A DNA stretch of 63,745 nucleotides from Paenibacillus senegalensis JC66 (GTDB lineage: Bacteria; Bacillota; Bacilli; Paenibacillales; NBRC-103111): positions 1 to 63,745 of the forward strand of contig NZ_HE610966.1 of NCBI RefSeq assembly GCF_000285515.1. Direction: 5' to 3'. Numbering within the stretch: the first letter of the stretch is position 1; each line of letters opens with the position of its first letter. A program made the translations under genes and the position numbers. The notes under the pieces were generated by a model. It did not search any database, had not been told where the DNA came from, and worked only from the letters and a program-made list of their open reading frames with translations. This document shows, in pieces, positions 1 to 11,594 of this stretch.

Positions 1-236
1 GAAGCTTATTCAAGTACTTTCGGGGGTGCCCCCAACACAGGATGTCCTGTACTGAAAGCAATATATCCGAAAGAGCGATTAGCTCATATCAATCAACGTT
101 TCGCACACGGTCTATTAGACCGCTGCACTGGCTTTATTACTCACTCATTGTTCAGTTTTCAAAGGGCTGTTAAAGCAACATCGCTTATATTGACACAACC
201 AATGATTTATTCATCGTTCATATCAGAGCGACCTTT
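1..236 (-). promoter_or_regulatory. rRNA operon leader with boxA-like antitermination site
   Basis: Read on the minus strand this is the transcribed leader of an rRNA operon whose 16S gene begins beyond position 1. The block at 143-172 contains CTTTGAAAACTGAACAA, the boxA-type sequence typical of Bacillales rrn leaders. Closer to the edge are short inverted repeats (a GGGGG/CCCCC pair near 23-35 and ACAGGA/TCCTGT near 38-51) that look like the 5' arm of rRNA processing stalks. An rrn operon directly after lysS is also the B. subtilis arrangement (rrnJ). No mature rRNA sequence is inside the window. Confidence 0.8.
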
Positions 237-238
237 AT

Positions 239-268
239 ATATTAACATCGGAAACAGAAAAATGTCAA
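239..268 (-). promoter_or_regulatory. sigma-A promoter of the rRNA operon
   Basis: Minus-strand TTGACA at 263-268 and TAATAT at 239-244, 18 bp apart, upstream of the boxA leader. The perfect -35 fits an rrn promoter. Between this site and lysS (269-526) I see no gene and no clear U-tract terminator, so lysS may read toward the rRNA operon. Confidence 0.65.
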
Positions 269-526
269 GCATTTAATTCAGCATCTTATTCAAAACCAAA
301 TATCTGCTATCCATTCAAGCATTCCTGTACTTGCCCTGCTAATGAAAATGTAATGTTTCCTTCTAATTTTGCCCCTGCGATGCTGTTACACACGAGCCGC
401 GCAGCTGTTGACGCCGCCCTCATCACTACTAGACTGTAAGGAGCAAGAGCTCCACCAATTGACCCATCCTGTCGTCAACCTGGTGAAGACTCTTCCTTCC
501 TGATTTATGTCCAGCAGTGGCATGAA

Positions 527-2353
<1,827 letters not shown>

Positions 2354-2830
2354 CTATTTCTTGATATCAATAATCTCGTATTGAATAATGCCCGCCGGTA
2401 CACTGACATCGACCACTGCGCCTTTTTTCTTGCCCAGGATCGATTTACCTACCGGGCTCTCATTGGAAATTTTATTTTGAGAAGGATCGGATTCCGCTGT
2501 TCCTACAATGGAATACTCGAAGGTATCATTGTATTCGATATCTCTCAAGGTCACAATGGACCCGATGCTGACCGTGTTGGTGTCCACTTCATCATTATTA
2601 ATGATGCGGGCATTTCTCAGCATTTTCTCCAGCGTAATAATTCTTCCTTCAATAAAGGCTTGCTCGTTTTTGGCATCTTCGTATTCGGAGTTTTCACTAA
2701 TATCCCCGTAACCAATAGCAATCTTGATCCGCTCAGCCACTTCGCGCCTTTTGACAGATTTCAAATTTTCCAGTTCTTCTTCCAGCTTCTTTAACCCTTC
2801 CTGGGTAAGAATGACTTCTTTTTCACTCAT
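2354..2830 (-). CDS. greA: transcription elongation factor GreA
   Basis: Stimulates RNA polymerase to cleave backtracked nascent RNA. The 158-residue product has the N-terminal antiparallel coiled coil (about 1-75), with the acidic tip [14 protein letters not shown], and a C-terminal FKBP-like domain ending in YEIIDIKK. The frame is open from an ATG at 2848, but AGGAG lies 7 nt before the ATG at 2830, giving [12 protein letters not shown], the family's usual N-terminus. It has its own promoter (3071-3099) with a leader of roughly 230 nt and its own terminator, so it is monocistronic between dusB and lysS. Confidence 0.97.
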   Translation of the reverse strand: MSEKEVILTQEGLKKLEEELENLKSVKRREVAERIKIAIGYGDISENSEYEDAKNEQAFIEGRIITLEKMLRNARIINNDEVDTNTVSIGSIVTLRDIEYNDTFEYSIVGTAESDPSQNKISNESPVGKSILGKKKGAVVDVSVPAGIIQYEIIDIKK

Positions 2831-3070
2831 AGCTAAACTCCTGTTCATGTGAAAAATTGTTCAACGACATTGTCCATTTCACTTATGACCTAGCACTGGA
2901 TGTAAAAAAGGCCACTCTGCCGTAAGAACTCACAATTTATTCGCCTGATCACCTGTGGCAAACAGACTCCAATAAATAATATATTGCTCACATCAATCAA
3001 GATGACATTAATTTGGGAAAACCAGTTCCACTAACCCCGCAAAATCATTTATGATGCGCGTTATTGACTG

Positions 3071-3099
3071 ATTATATTGCAACCCCCAACAAAAGTCAA
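3071..3099 (-). promoter_or_regulatory. sigma-A promoter of greA
   Basis: Minus-strand TTGACT (3094-3099), 17-bp spacer, TATAAT (3071-3076). The predicted start near 3064 leaves a long untranslated leader before greA at 2830. Confidence 0.8.
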
Positions 3100-3131
3100 T
3101 CTACATGAGCCCCTTGGGTTTGCCCATTCTT

Positions 3132-4148
3132 TTAGTGATGCACAACCGCGTTCCATACGTCTTCCGAGCCGGTAGGCTCCCCAAAAGATTGGACATAATC
3201 TTCCAATACATTGACGAGCTTTTCCCTCTCTGTTAATTCCATAATCGTATCCTTAACTTTAGCGGCACCCTTCATCCCCTTCAAGTACCAGGCCATATGC
3301 TTGCGCATTTCTTTTACGGCAACCGCTTCGCCTTTCAAGTCGATTAAGCGGTCCAGATGCAGAATTGCGATGCGGATTTTTTCCTGCGGGGTTGGGTCAG
3401 GGATGAGTTCGCCTGTGGTCAAATATTGCACGGTACGATACAGCATCCACGGATTGCCAAGCGCTCCTCTGCCAATCATTACCCCATCGCAGCCGGTATG
3501 CTCAAGCAGGCGGTGTGCATCTTCCGGAGTAAACACATCGCCATTCCCGATGACCGGAATCGAAACCGCCTCTTTCACTTCCTTGATAATATCCCAATTC
3601 GCGGTTCCGCTATACATTTGCACACGGGTGCGGCCATGAACAGAAACGGCTTGGCCTCCGCCATTCTCTACAGCCTTAGCATTCTCCACTGCGTAAATGT
3701 GATCCTCATCCCAACCGATTCTCATTTTTACTGTGACAGGTTTGGATACAGCCTTGACCACTGTACTGATCATCTGTTCAATTCTGGATGGATCCAGGAG
3801 CCATCTTGCCCCCGCATCACATTTTGTAATCTTGGGGACAGGACATCCCATATTAATATCTATAATATCCGCGTTGGTGTAGCGATCCACCACCTTGGCC
3901 GCTTCCACCAATGTTTCCGTATCACCGCCAAAGATTTGCAGGCTCAAGGGCTTCTCCCTTTCATCTACATAAAGCATTTGCATAGTGCGTTCGTTGCCAT
4001 GGACTATCGCTTTGTCACTTACCATCTCAGCACAAACCAGGCCGGTGCCGAACTCTTTGGCAATTAGACGAAACGCCGGATTGCACACTCCAGCCATAGG
4101 AGCCAGCACTACCCTGTTTTTAGCCGTTACGTTTCCGATTTTTAACAT
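3132..4148 (-). CDS. dusB: tRNA-dihydrouridine synthase DusB
   Basis: FMN-dependent reductase that makes dihydrouridine in tRNA. The 338-residue TIM-barrel protein shows the N-terminal ENG-type start region (VVLAPMAGVCNPAFR), the catalytic cysteine motif MGCPVPKI, and phosphate-binding segments VHGRTRVQMYSG and GVMIGRGALGNPW. The start ATG at 4148 overlaps the yazB stop (TAATG) and follows AGGAGGAG; the frame is open further upstream but that part is the yazB region in another frame. Last gene of the folate operon, as in B. subtilis, where the grouping has no obvious biochemical logic. Confidence 0.96.
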   Translation of the reverse strand: MLKIGNVTAKNRVVLAPMAGVCNPAFRLIAKEFGTGLVCAEMVSDKAIVHGNERTMQMLYVDEREKPLSLQIFGGDTETLVEAAKVVDRYTNADIIDINMGCPVPKITKCDAGARWLLDPSRIEQMISTVVKAVSKPVTVKMRIGWDEDHIYAVENAKAVENGGGQAVSVHGRTRVQMYSGTANWDIIKEVKEAVSIPVIGNGDVFTPEDAHRLLEHTGCDGVMIGRGALGNPWMLYRTVQYLTTGELIPDPTPQEKIRIAILHLDRLIDLKGEAVAVKEMRKHMAWYLKGMKGAAKVKDTIMELTEREKLVNVLEDYVQSFGEPTGSEDVWNAVVHH

Positions 4149-4375
4149 TATATCTCCTCCTTTCCTACCGTTCCGGACGGCTGCAGCTCCTCCAGCTCTA
4201 TCCCTAAAACATCTGCAATATTTTGTAATGTGCGAGAATCCGCGTACCTTGTGCCTCTTTCTATAGATCCAATAATGGACACGGATACGCCTAATGATTC
4301 CGCGAGCTCTACCTGAGTATAGCCTTTCAGCTTTCGGAAGGCACGAATTCTCGATGCCAATCCGTTTTTTTCCAC
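4148..4375 (-). CDS. small Xre-type HTH protein (YazB family)
   Basis: 75-residue protein that is almost entirely a helix-turn-helix of the Cro/C1 (Xre) family: RIRAFRKLKGYTQVELAES, then SVSIIGSIERGTRYAD. Its target is unknown; B. subtilis has an equivalent (yazB) in the same slot between folK and dusB. GTG start at 4375, 9 nt after AGGAGG. The first 49 nt overlap the 3' end of folK in another frame and the stop overlaps dusB, so the three are translationally linked. Could be an autoregulator of the folate operon (inference). Confidence 0.85.
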   Translation of the reverse strand: MEKNGLASRIRAFRKLKGYTQVELAESLGVSVSIIGSIERGTRYADSRTLQNIADVLGIELEELQPSGTVGKEEI

Positions 4376-4863
4376 AGCCGGACCCCTCCTTTATCCTCAC
4401 ATTTATCTAATAACTCCCGCCACTCGGGATAATCGCTTTCTTCTATAATATCCGCCAAAGGAATCAGCACAAAAGCCCGCTCGTGCATCCTGGGATGAGG
4501 TAGGGTAAGCTTGTCGGTGTTTAATTCCGCTTTCTCGTAAAGGAGCATATCCAAATCAATTGTTCTGGGCCCCCAGCGAACGTTCCGCACCCGTCCAAGC
4601 TCCGCTTCCACTTGCATCATCCATTCCAGCAGTTCCATTGGAGTCAGTGTCGTTTCCAGCTTGGCAGCCATATTTAAAAAAGGCCCCTGGTCCACTATTC
4701 CTACCGGATCGGTTTCGTATATAGAAGAACATCTGCTCACACGGATATGTTCATGGTGTTGAAGCCTGCGCAGAGCTTCCAGCAAATAACGTTCCCGTTC
4801 ACCCAGGTTGGAGCCCAGGGCAATATACGCTGTAGATGGTCCATTCAAGTGTGTATAATTCAT
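4327..4863 (-). CDS. folK: 6-hydroxymethyl-7,8-dihydropterin pyrophosphokinase
   Basis: Transfers pyrophosphate from ATP to 6-hydroxymethyl-dihydropterin, the step before dihydropteroate synthase. 178 residues, normal family length. Signature elements are AYIALGSNLGERERYL near the N-terminus and the HPPK motif RWGPRTIDLDMLLYEK with its two Mg-binding aspartates, then LPHPRMHERAFVLIPL. ATG at 4863, only 3 nt after the folB stop, with a weak ribosome-binding site inside folB, suggesting translational coupling. Overlaps yazB by 49 nt at its 3' end. Confidence 0.97.
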   Translation of the reverse strand: MNYTHLNGPSTAYIALGSNLGERERYLLEALRRLQHHEHIRVSRCSSIYETDPVGIVDQGPFLNMAAKLETTLTPMELLEWMMQVEAELGRVRNVRWGPRTIDLDMLLYEKAELNTDKLTLPHPRMHERAFVLIPLADIIEESDYPEWRELLDKCEDKGGVRLWKKTDWHREFVPSES

Positions 4864-4866
4864 AAG

Positions 4867-5235
4867 CTATGCCCGCTTTCTGTGTATTTCAATCGTTACT
4901 CCATCAAAAAAGACTTTGAAAGGGGGATTAGGCTTATGCACTCGGACAATCACTTCTTCCACCATGGAATAGCACTCCAAAACTTGAACGGCGATCTGTT
5001 CAGCCACGGTTTCAATAAGTTGAAAGGTCCTTTCTTCAACCAGTCCTCTTACCGTCTCATATACTTCACCATAATTGACCGTATCCTTCAATTCATCGGA
5101 TTGTCCCGCCGGCTGCAGCGGAAGATATAGCTCCAGGTCAACCTTAAATCGCTGACCCAGTTTATTCTCTTCGGCATAAACTCCATGATAGCCAAAGAAC
5201 TGCATTCCGCTCATCACTATCTTGTCCTTCATCAT
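4867..5235 (-). CDS. folB: dihydroneopterin aldolase
   Basis: Cleaves dihydroneopterin to 6-hydroxymethyl-dihydropterin and glycolaldehyde. 122 residues; FFGYHGVYAEENKLGQRF carries the catalytic glutamate pair region and HKPNPPF the conserved lysine-proline segment. The start is one of two adjacent ATGs (5235 or 5232); the first overlaps the folP stop codon (TGATG), with GGGGGA just before. The neighbouring folP and folK act immediately after it in the same pathway. Confidence 0.96.
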   Translation of the reverse strand: MMKDKIVMSGMQFFGYHGVYAEENKLGQRFKVDLELYLPLQPAGQSDELKDTVNYGEVYETVRGLVEERTFQLIETVAEQIAVQVLECYSMVEEVIVRVHKPNPPFKVFFDGVTIEIHRKRA

Positions 5236-6095
5236 CAGTCCCCCTTCGCCGTAAACGGATTACGGGCAATGGCATCCGCCATTTGTACCGTACGATGAAT
5301 GGCAGCTACATCATGAACTCTAACTATATCACAGCCCTGGGCAATTCCCCAAACGACCGTTGCTGCAGTTCCTTCTACCACTTCTGCCGCCGGCAAATCC
5401 AGGGTTCGCTGAATAAATCTTTTGCGTGATGTCCCTAATAACACCGGAAAACCGAGAGCTGTAACCTGATGCAAATATTTCATCATGATCAGGTTGTGCT
5501 CATACGTTTTGGCGAACCCGATACCGGGATCAAGCACGATTTGATGATCGGTTACACCTTGGGCTTTAAGTGCCTCTACCCGCCTTTGCAAGTCGCCAAT
5601 TACATCGTTCATAAAGTGAACGTATTCCATATTGGGACGATTATGCGTTACGATGATCGGACACTTCTTAGCCGCCGCCACTCCAGCCATTTCCGGATCC
5701 AATGCGCCTCCCCACACATCATTAATGATATGTGCGCCTGCTTCAATCGCTTGTCTGGCTACTTCAGCTTTATAGGTATCAATGGAGATCGGGACGCTTA
5801 CTTCCTCTTTGAGCAATTGAATGACGGGAATAACGCGGGCAAGCTCTTCTTCAGCACTTACTTGCGTATGGCCAGGCCGGGTTGATTCTCCTCCGATATC
5901 GAGAATATCGGCTCCCTCCGCCACCATTTGCTTCGCTCTCTCAACCGCAGCACGCAAATCGGTGTAGCGGCCGCCATCGGAGAAGGAGTCGGGAGTCACA
6001 TTCAAAATCCCCATAATTTGTGTTTTCTGTCCCAGTACGAGCTGATAATTTCCGCAATCAAGCACCCTTTCCGGGTATTTGATATCCCTATACAT
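5235..6095 (-). CDS. folP: dihydropteroate synthase
   Basis: Condenses p-aminobenzoate with 6-hydroxymethyl-dihydropterin pyrophosphate; the sulfonamide target. 286-residue TIM barrel with the two family signatures: MGILNVTPDSFSDGGRY and DILDIGGESTRPGH, plus IVLDPGIGFAKTYEHN and LLGTSRKRFI. ATG at 6095 overlaps the end of pabC by 8 nt and its stop overlaps folB, so translation is coupled through the operon. Confidence 0.97.
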   Translation of the reverse strand: MYRDIKYPERVLDCGNYQLVLGQKTQIMGILNVTPDSFSDGGRYTDLRAAVERAKQMVAEGADILDIGGESTRPGHTQVSAEEELARVIPVIQLLKEEVSVPISIDTYKAEVARQAIEAGAHIINDVWGGALDPEMAGVAAAKKCPIIVTHNRPNMEYVHFMNDVIGDLQRRVEALKAQGVTDHQIVLDPGIGFAKTYEHNLIMMKYLHQVTALGFPVLLGTSRKRFIQRTLDLPAAEVVEGTAATVVWGIAQGCDIVRVHDVAAIHRTVQMADAIARNPFTAKGD

Positions 6096-6975
6096 GTTGG
6101 CAGAACTCCCTTACAACGGTTTGGTACTGTTCAAACAATCCTCTAGTGATCTTGCCCGGCTTCCCTGTTCCAATTCTGGTATCCTGGCCGTCCGTGTCCC
6201 ACAAACAGACAACCGGGACAATGCCTTGGACCGAGTTCGTGAGGAATATCTCATCCGCCCGCTGCAGCTGCTCCCAGGTATAATAACCCTCTTCCATACG
6301 CCATCCTTGCTGCTCAACCAGTTCCATAATAAGTTGCCGCGTAATCCCGGGAAGAATACCCGTATCCAAATGAGGGGTATATATCGTCTCATGATGAACA
6401 AAAAACAGATTGGTAACCATACCTTCAGCCACATAGCCTCTTGCATCAAGAAACAGCCCTTCTGCACCGGCTGCCCAAGCATACCCGACCAGTTCTCTTT
6501 TTGCTAATATATTGTTCATGTAGTGAAAAGACTTCATCCTTCGACCTGATTCCGGTGTATTGCGGCAGAGCTTTAAGCGCTGCAAATGACGGCTTGCGGC
6601 TTCCAAAGAGCGGGCTTCAGCCGGCAATTTCTTGATATATAGGATCAGGTTCGGCTCCTCATAGGGCAGCTCAGGCAAGCCAATGTCTCGGCTTCCCGCC
6701 GAGACGGATAAGCGCAGGTACGCATCGGTTAGCCGATTACGGAACAGCAGTTCTCGTACAGCTTCAAGCAGCTCCCCCGAATTTGCGGTCCAGGCAATGG
6801 AAAGCCGGCGGCAATCTCCCCTCAGTCTTTCGAGATGCCGCTCCCACAAGAAAGGTACACCGTTATAGGTGCGCATCGTTTCAAAAAGGCCCATGCCGTA
6901 CATAAAACCATGGTCATAGACCGATATTGAGGCCTGCTTTTCTTCCAAGAACCGGCCATTCATGTAAATGATCAT
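6088..6975 (-). CDS. pabC: aminodeoxychorismate lyase (PLP fold type IV)
   Basis: Releases pyruvate from 4-amino-4-deoxychorismate to give p-aminobenzoate. 295 residues of the branched-chain aminotransferase-like class IV family. Visible: SVYDHGFMYGMGLFETMR at the N-terminus, the PLP-lysine segment RRMKSFHYMNNILAKREL, and LTNSVQGIVPV near the end. ATG at 6975 after GGGGGG. It could in principle be a D-amino acid transaminase, but its place between pabA and folP decides for PabC. Confidence 0.94.
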   Translation of the reverse strand: MIIYMNGRFLEEKQASISVYDHGFMYGMGLFETMRTYNGVPFLWERHLERLRGDCRRLSIAWTANSGELLEAVRELLFRNRLTDAYLRLSVSAGSRDIGLPELPYEEPNLILYIKKLPAEARSLEAASRHLQRLKLCRNTPESGRRMKSFHYMNNILAKRELVGYAWAAGAEGLFLDARGYVAEGMVTNLFFVHHETIYTPHLDTGILPGITRQLIMELVEQQGWRMEEGYYTWEQLQRADEIFLTNSVQGIVPVVCLWDTDGQDTRIGTGKPGKITRGLFEQYQTVVREFCQHV

Positions 6976-7027
6976 ATCTGTCCGGCCCCCCTTTGTTCAC
7001 GGGACTCCTCCCTATTACAAAGAATAC

Positions 7028-7615
7028 CTACTGCTTGCTGCCCGACGCAGTAGTCTGCTGCAAAAAGTTCTTCAGCAGCTGATGCCCGTAATTCGTAATA
7101 ATGGATTCCGGATGAAACTGGACTCCTTCAATCTGGTATTCCTTATGCCGCAGGCCCATAATTTCACCCTCCGCTGTCTCTGCACTAATTTCCAAACAAT
7201 CAGGCAGCGTTTCACGGCGAACAACCAGCGAATGATATCTTGTAGCCGTGAATGGGCTTGGGATATCCGTGAAGATGGTTTTTTGATCATGCAGCACTTC
7301 CGAGGTCTTGCCGTGCATCAGCCTTTCCGCTCTCACGACTTCTCCGCCGAAAGCCTGGCCAATTGCCTGGTGGCCCAAACAAACTCCAAAAATGGGGATC
7401 CTCCCTTTGAATCTTTCAATGAGAGCTAGACTAATCCCTGCCTCATTAGGCGTGCAAGGTCCTGGGGAAACAAGCAAATGATCCGGTTTGAGCTCTTCTA
7501 TCTCATCCAGAGTAATTTCATCATTGCGGTAAACCAGCACTTTTTCCCCAAGCTCTCCCAAATATTGAACCAGATTGTAAGTAAATGAATCATAATTGTC
7601 AATAACAATAATCAT
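7028..7615 (-). CDS. pabA: glutamine amidotransferase subunit for PABA (and probably anthranilate) synthesis
   Basis: Class I glutaminase that feeds ammonia to PabB. 195 residues; catalytic cysteine in [16 protein letters not shown] and the His-Glu pair in VQFHPESI. The frame is open upstream, but ATG at 7615 preceded by GGGGGGA gives [15 protein letters not shown], the canonical family N-terminus. In B. subtilis the same protein also serves TrpE (amphibolic trpG/pabA); whether that holds here depends on whether the genome has a separate trpG. Confidence 0.95.
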   Translation of the reverse strand: MIIVIDNYDSFTYNLVQYLGELGEKVLVYRNDEITLDEIEELKPDHLLVSPGPCTPNEAGISLALIERFKGRIPIFGVCLGHQAIGQAFGGEVVRAERLMHGKTSEVLHDQKTIFTDIPSPFTATRYHSLVVRRETLPDCLEISAETAEGEIMGLRHKEYQIEGVQFHPESIITNYGHQLLKNFLQQTTASGSKQ

Positions 7616-7653
7616 AACGCTTCCCCCCGCCTGATCGGATCGCATGAGACCGG

Positions 7654-9288
7654 CTATGTCTTGTTCAGCAAATCCCCCGTTGTTGATGCCATGTCCTGCG
7701 CATTTATATCCTTCGAACTTACAATCCATTCGCTTAATTCTATAGCTTTCCAAAGCGCCTTGGCCTTGTTCAACGATTCTTCATATTCTTTTTCCGGCAC
7801 AGAGTCAATTACGATCCCAGCCCCGGCCTGCACATGAGCCGTCCCTTGAACAGCTAGCAGCGTACGTATAATTATATTTAATTCCATATTCCCATTGTAG
7901 TCAATCCAGCCTAAGGAGCCGGTATAAGGGCCGCGCCTTACTGGTTCAAGCTCCTCGACAATTTCCATCGTGCGGATTTTGGGCGCCCCGGTAATAGTGC
8001 CTCCGGGAAAAATCGAAGCAATCACATCATAGAGGCTTTTGCCCTTGGCCAGCTGGCCCTTCACCTCGGAAACGATATGCATCACGTGAGAATAGCTTTC
8101 GATGACCATCAGCTCATCGACCTTCACTGTTCCATATTCCGACACTCTGCCGAGGTCATTGCGAAGCAGATCCACCAGCATAATATGCTCCGCTCTTTCC
8201 TTCTCGTTCTCAATCAGCTCGCGGGCTAAAGCTTCATCTTCCTCAGGATTCGCTCCACGGCGCCTCGTTCCCGCTATCGGCCGTGTCCGTACCGTGGCTC
8301 CCTCCAGCTGAACGAGCAGCTCGGGAGAAGCGGAAACCATTTGAAAGTGGGGTAAACGCAGCAGACCCATATAAGGAGAGGGATTCAGAATTCTTAACCA
8401 CTCATAAATATCAGTTGGATCAGCCAGGAGCGGCTTGCTCTGCCGAACGGACAAATTGACCTGAAAAACATCTCCTTCTGCAATATAGTTCTGGATTTTA
8501 TGAACCGCTGCAATAAAATCCTGTTTCGGAAAAACAGGTTGAATAGAAGAAGCAAACTCATCTTCAAATGAGTAGACCTGCTGTTTTTTCAAATAGGACA
8601 AGTTCTCCCATAGCTCGACTCGCTGCCGATACTGCTTTTCAGCTTGTTGATCCGCTTTTTTGCCTAATGTATCATCCCACCATTTCTTCATTGCTTGAGC
8701 GCGCTCAGCGGTCAAAAGGTAGGCGTTCTCCATGTCGGATGTTTCTGTTTGACCGCCTTTTGCCGAATGATGGACAACGCAAAAAAGGCTCCTGTCGCGA
8801 TGATCGATGACCCACACTTCTTCAAAACGCATGAATACATAGTCGGGAATCGGCAGATCATCCTTAGCCTGACGCGGAAGCTTCTCCAACGACCTCACGA
8901 TATCATAAGAAAAATACCCGACACAGCCGCCTAAAAACTTAGGTGCTGCTTCCAGGCGGGGAGAACGGTAAGGCTTCATCCACTTCTCCAGCAAGCGCAG
9001 CGGCTTGCCCTCTAGCCGGACAGCTTGTCCATCCGCTGTCTTAAGCAGCCCGCGCTGATCTTTCCCTTCCAATATTTCTATAGGCTCCAGCCCTAAAAAG
9101 GTATATCTGCCGCTTTTCCCGCTCTCCAGCACGAACGAAGCGGGATAATCCCTCCAGGCCCTTTGCCAGGTTAACGGACGGTCTTCCCCCTGAGCAAGCG
9201 GGTGCCTGACTACATAAGGCAGCATAGAAAACCCTTCACCAGTCCAATGCTGCCATTGCTGTAGAGTTGTCAAAACTTCCTGTTCCAT
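7654..9288 (-). CDS. pabB: aminodeoxychorismate synthase component I
   Basis: Chorismate plus ammonia to 4-amino-4-deoxychorismate. 544 residues: N-terminal TrpE/PabB domain, then the chorismate-binding domain with [44 protein letters not shown] and [13 protein letters not shown]. The first codon of the open frame is a GTG at 9315, but GGAAGGA sits before ATG 9288 (MEQEVL), which I choose. The motif has alanine where E. coli PabB has the PIKGT lysine; this is usual in Bacillales. First gene of the pab/fol operon; a TATACT at about 9345-9350 may be its -10, but the -35 is poor. Confidence 0.94.
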   Translation of the reverse strand: MEQEVLTTLQQWQHWTGEGFSMLPYVVRHPLAQGEDRPLTWQRAWRDYPASFVLESGKSGRYTFLGLEPIEILEGKDQRGLLKTADGQAVRLEGKPLRLLEKWMKPYRSPRLEAAPKFLGGCVGYFSYDIVRSLEKLPRQAKDDLPIPDYVFMRFEEVWVIDHRDRSLFCVVHHSAKGGQTETSDMENAYLLTAERAQAMKKWWDDTLGKKADQQAEKQYRQRVELWENLSYLKKQQVYSFEDEFASSIQPVFPKQDFIAAVHKIQNYIAEGDVFQVNLSVRQSKPLLADPTDIYEWLRILNPSPYMGLLRLPHFQMVSASPELLVQLEGATVRTRPIAGTRRRGANPEEDEALARELIENEKERAEHIMLVDLLRNDLGRVSEYGTVKVDELMVIESYSHVMHIVSEVKGQLAKGKSLYDVIASIFPGGTITGAPKIRTMEIVEELEPVRRGPYTGSLGWIDYNGNMELNIIIRTLLAVQGTAHVQAGAGIVIDSVPEKEYEESLNKAKALWKAIELSEWIVSSKDINAQDMASTTGDLLNKT

Positions 9289-9399
9289 GAAATGACCGTT
9301 CCTTCCGAAAAGCACATATCATCCTGCTGCATAGTAGTATTTGCTCCTAAGTATAACTTACTCCACCTGAGGACACCAGTATGATTCCATTGGCAAATC

Positions 9400-9421
9400 A
9401 AAAACCCCCTCGAAGGGGGTC
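9400..9421 (-). terminator. intrinsic terminator of cysK
   Basis: Minus-strand stem of five to six G-C pairs (CCCCC / GGGGG) closed by a UUCG-type loop and followed by TTTTTG, 22 nt after the cysK stop. It separates cysK from the folate operon. Confidence 0.9.
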
Positions 9422-9443
9422 GAATTTCATATCCGATTGCTCG

Positions 9444-10382
9444 TTACTCTTCAAATTGGTACAACGGAGTACTAAGATAACGCTCACCGTTACTAGGAAT
9501 AACCGCTACCACTCGCTTGCCTTTTCCAAGCTTCTCGGCTACCTGAAGCGCGGCAAAAATAGCGGCGCCTGAGGAAATTCCTCCGAGGATTCCTTCTTCT
9601 TTGGCTACCTTGCGGGCCGTTTCAAATGCATCTTCATTCTCAACGGTGATGACCCCAGTATAGATTTCAGTATCTAAGATATCCGGTACGAAACCAGCTC
9701 CAATTCCTTGAATTTTGTGGGGACCGGGTTTGCCTCCGGATAGGATTGGAGACGCTGCTGGCTCAACCGCGTAAATTTCGATGTTAGGAAATTCGGCTTT
9801 AAGCACTTCTCCGGCTCCAGTAATAGTTCCGCCTGTGCCAATTCCCGCTACAAACGCATCCAGCCTGCCATCATGGCTCTTGATCGCTTCAACAATTTCA
9901 GGCCCGGTTGTTTCCCTGTGGATCTTGACGTTAGCCTGATTCTTAAACTGCTGAGGCATAAAATAATCCGGGTTGGCTTCCTTGAGCTCTTCCGCTTTCT
10001 TGATTGCACCCTTCATTCCTTCCGAGCCTGGGGTTAACACCAATTGGGCGCCGTAAGCTCTGAGCAAATTGCGTCTTTCAATACTCATGGTTTCCGGCAT
10101 TACCAGAATTGCCTTGTAGCCTTTGGCCGCTGCGACCATAGCCAAACCAATTCCCGTATTTCCGCTGGTGGGTTCGATGATCGTGTCCCCTGGCTTAAGC
10201 TTTCCTTCAGCTTCCGCTACCTCTACCATGCTGACGGCAATCCGGTCTTTGACTGAGGCCCCGGGATTTTGGAATTCGAGCTTCAAGTAAATCTCCGCAG
10301 AATCCTCCGGTACTACACGGTTCAGTTTTACCAATGGAGTATCCCCTATTAGCTGAGTAATATTTTGCACCAATTTGGCCAT
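9444..10382 (-). CDS. cysK: cysteine synthase A (O-acetylserine sulfhydrylase)
   Basis: PLP enzyme making cysteine from O-acetylserine and sulfide. 312 residues; PLP-lysine in [11 protein letters not shown], phosphate-binding loop [13 protein letters not shown], and [16 protein letters not shown] at 10382 lies 9 nt after GGAGG; a TTG one codon earlier is the alternative. Monocistronic with its own promoter and terminator, at the same position as in B. subtilis. Confidence 0.96.
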   Translation of the reverse strand: MAKLVQNITQLIGDTPLVKLNRVVPEDSAEIYLKLEFQNPGASVKDRIAVSMVEVAEAEGKLKPGDTIIEPTSGNTGIGLAMVAAAKGYKAILVMPETMSIERRNLLRAYGAQLVLTPGSEGMKGAIKKAEELKEANPDYFMPQQFKNQANVKIHRETTGPEIVEAIKSHDGRLDAFVAGIGTGGTITGAGEVLKAEFPNIEIYAVEPAASPILSGGKPGPHKIQGIGAGFVPDILDTEIYTGVITVENEDAFETARKVAKEEGILGGISSGAAIFAALQVAEKLGKGKRVVAVIPSNGERYLSTPLYQFEE

Positions 10383-10431
10383 CAAGAACGCCCTCCCATT
10401 TCCGACTATTTCAGTTGGTTTTATAACCTTT

Positions 10432-10461
10432 ATGATAGCAGATCATTTTCCCTATTGTCAA
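10432..10461 (-). promoter_or_regulatory. sigma-A promoter of cysK
   Basis: Minus-strand TTGACA (10456-10461), 18-bp spacer, TATCAT (10432-10437), about 50 bp before the start codon. Sits after the terminator of the nad/coaX operon. Confidence 0.75.
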
Positions 10462-10538
10462 TCCTCGGGTTGTCACAAAAAGGAAGTTTTCTTTAATTTC
10501 AGCATTTTGCATAAATCCCGCCAGAGCTTTAATCAAAA

Positions 10539-10577
10539 CAAGATATAGATCAAAACGAATAGTTTGTCTATATCTTG
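10539..10577 (-). terminator. intrinsic terminator of the nadA-yacD operon
   Basis: Perfect 11-bp inverted repeat CAAGATATAGA / TCTATATCTTG with further pairing inside the loop, followed on the minus strand by TTTTGATT; 58 nt after the yacD stop. Confidence 0.85.
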
Positions 10578-10634
10578 CTGCCCCACAATTGATCATATCG
10601 AATTATGCAAAATGCTCATCGAAAGAATTACCGC

Positions 10635-11573
10635 TCAAGAATTCAGCGACTCTTCAAGAGTGATCGCATTGCGCTTCTTACGGAGCATGGAGATGACTTC
10701 CCGTAATGGAGGGGCTTTTTGCAAAGAAAGTTCCTTGCGGGCTTTACTGCGAATCTGCTCTTCATCGCCAAGCGAATCTACCCGCCGGTTAGTCAGCTTA
10801 ATAACTGCAAAGCCTTCATTCAGTTGAATAGGAGCACTAACCTCCCCTACTTCAAGCTGCGATGCCGACTGCAAAATCGCCGGATCGACAAATGGATCAT
10901 CATCCTCCAGCCAGCCCAAGTCCCCGCCATCTATAGCACTGAAGGTGTCCACTGATCTCGTCTTAGCAAGTTCCGCGAAATCGTGCCCTTGTCTATATAA
11001 GGCCAGCACCTCTGCAGCCTGTTCTTCTGTAAAAGTGATAATTTGGGCGATGCGCAAATGCACCCGATCTGCATAATCTTTATTATTGTTCTGCAAGAAC
11101 TGGTCAACTTCCTCCTCTGTCACCGGAATATCGCGAATTGCCAGCTTTTCCAGCAAGAGCTTGTAGCGAATATCTTCAATAATATCTTCTTTGTCCAAAC
11201 CAAGCTGCTGCTTCATCGAGCGGTAATAATCCTCCTCACTCTCGTAGCCGCGGCTCATTTCCATAAGTTCCTGCTGTATTTCGCTGTCGGTAATGATTAT
11301 GCCGTGCTCTTCGGCCTCCAGCTTGATGGCATAACGGTCCAGCATTTCATCGAGCACCTGCGACCCATATTTCTTCATTAAATTAAGCTGCAGTTCGCTC
11401 ATCCGGATCGTATGATTCCCGATAGCGGCAATAACTCTGTCCTCTTCCTGCGGTGCCGATCCGTTATTGTCCTGAGGAGCAGAGGAGTTTGACTTGATTA
11501 ATAATCCCGTCAATAAGAGGACAGCCGCGGCCAAGACAATATTAAGACCCCAAACCAGTCTGTGATTTCCCAT
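10635..11573 (-). CDS. membrane-anchored parvulin-type peptidyl-prolyl isomerase (YacD-like)
   Basis: Probable extracytoplasmic folding factor. 312 residues: one N-terminal membrane anchor (about 8-27, LNIVLAAAVLLLTGLLI), a SurA/PrsA-like N-terminal helical region, and a PpiC rotamase domain (about 170-265, LRIAQIITFTEEQAAEV... GGDLGW ... GFAVIKL). No lipobox cysteine, so it is anchored by the signal segment, unlike the PrsA-like protein at 33283-34395. ATG at 11573 is 6 nt from AGGAG; the ATG at 11579 is too close to it. Last gene of the nad-coaX-hslO operon. Confidence 0.85.
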   Translation of the reverse strand: MGNHRLVWGLNIVLAAAVLLLTGLLIKSNSSAPQDNNGSAPQEEDRVIAAIGNHTIRMSELQLNLMKKYGSQVLDEMLDRYAIKLEAEEHGIIITDSEIQQELMEMSRGYESEEDYYRSMKQQLGLDKEDIIEDIRYKLLLEKLAIRDIPVTEEEVDQFLQNNNKDYADRVHLRIAQIITFTEEQAAEVLALYRQGHDFAELAKTRSVDTFSAIDGGDLGWLEDDDPFVDPAILQSASQLEVGEVSAPIQLNEGFAVIKLTNRRVDSLGDEEQIRSKARKELSLQKAPPLREVISMLRKKRNAITLEESLNS

Positions 11574-11594
11574 CCTCATCTCCTCTCGATCTCA

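Noticed and set aside
2831-3070. Riboswitch or attenuator in the long greA leader (GGCC followed by TTTTTT near 2905-2915).
   Set aside because: Only three to four base pairs precede the T-run, and no known aptamer motif is present.
3357-4067. 236-codon plus-strand open frame opposite dusB.
   Set aside because: It is the antisense shadow of a conserved gene, with no ribosome-binding site or recognisable protein.
7654-9288. PabB has PIAGT instead of the PIKGT lysine of E. coli PabB, suggesting an anthranilate synthase.
   Set aside because: Bacillales PabB normally carries alanine here, and the gene is followed by pabA, pabC and folP, so aminodeoxychorismate synthase remains the best call.
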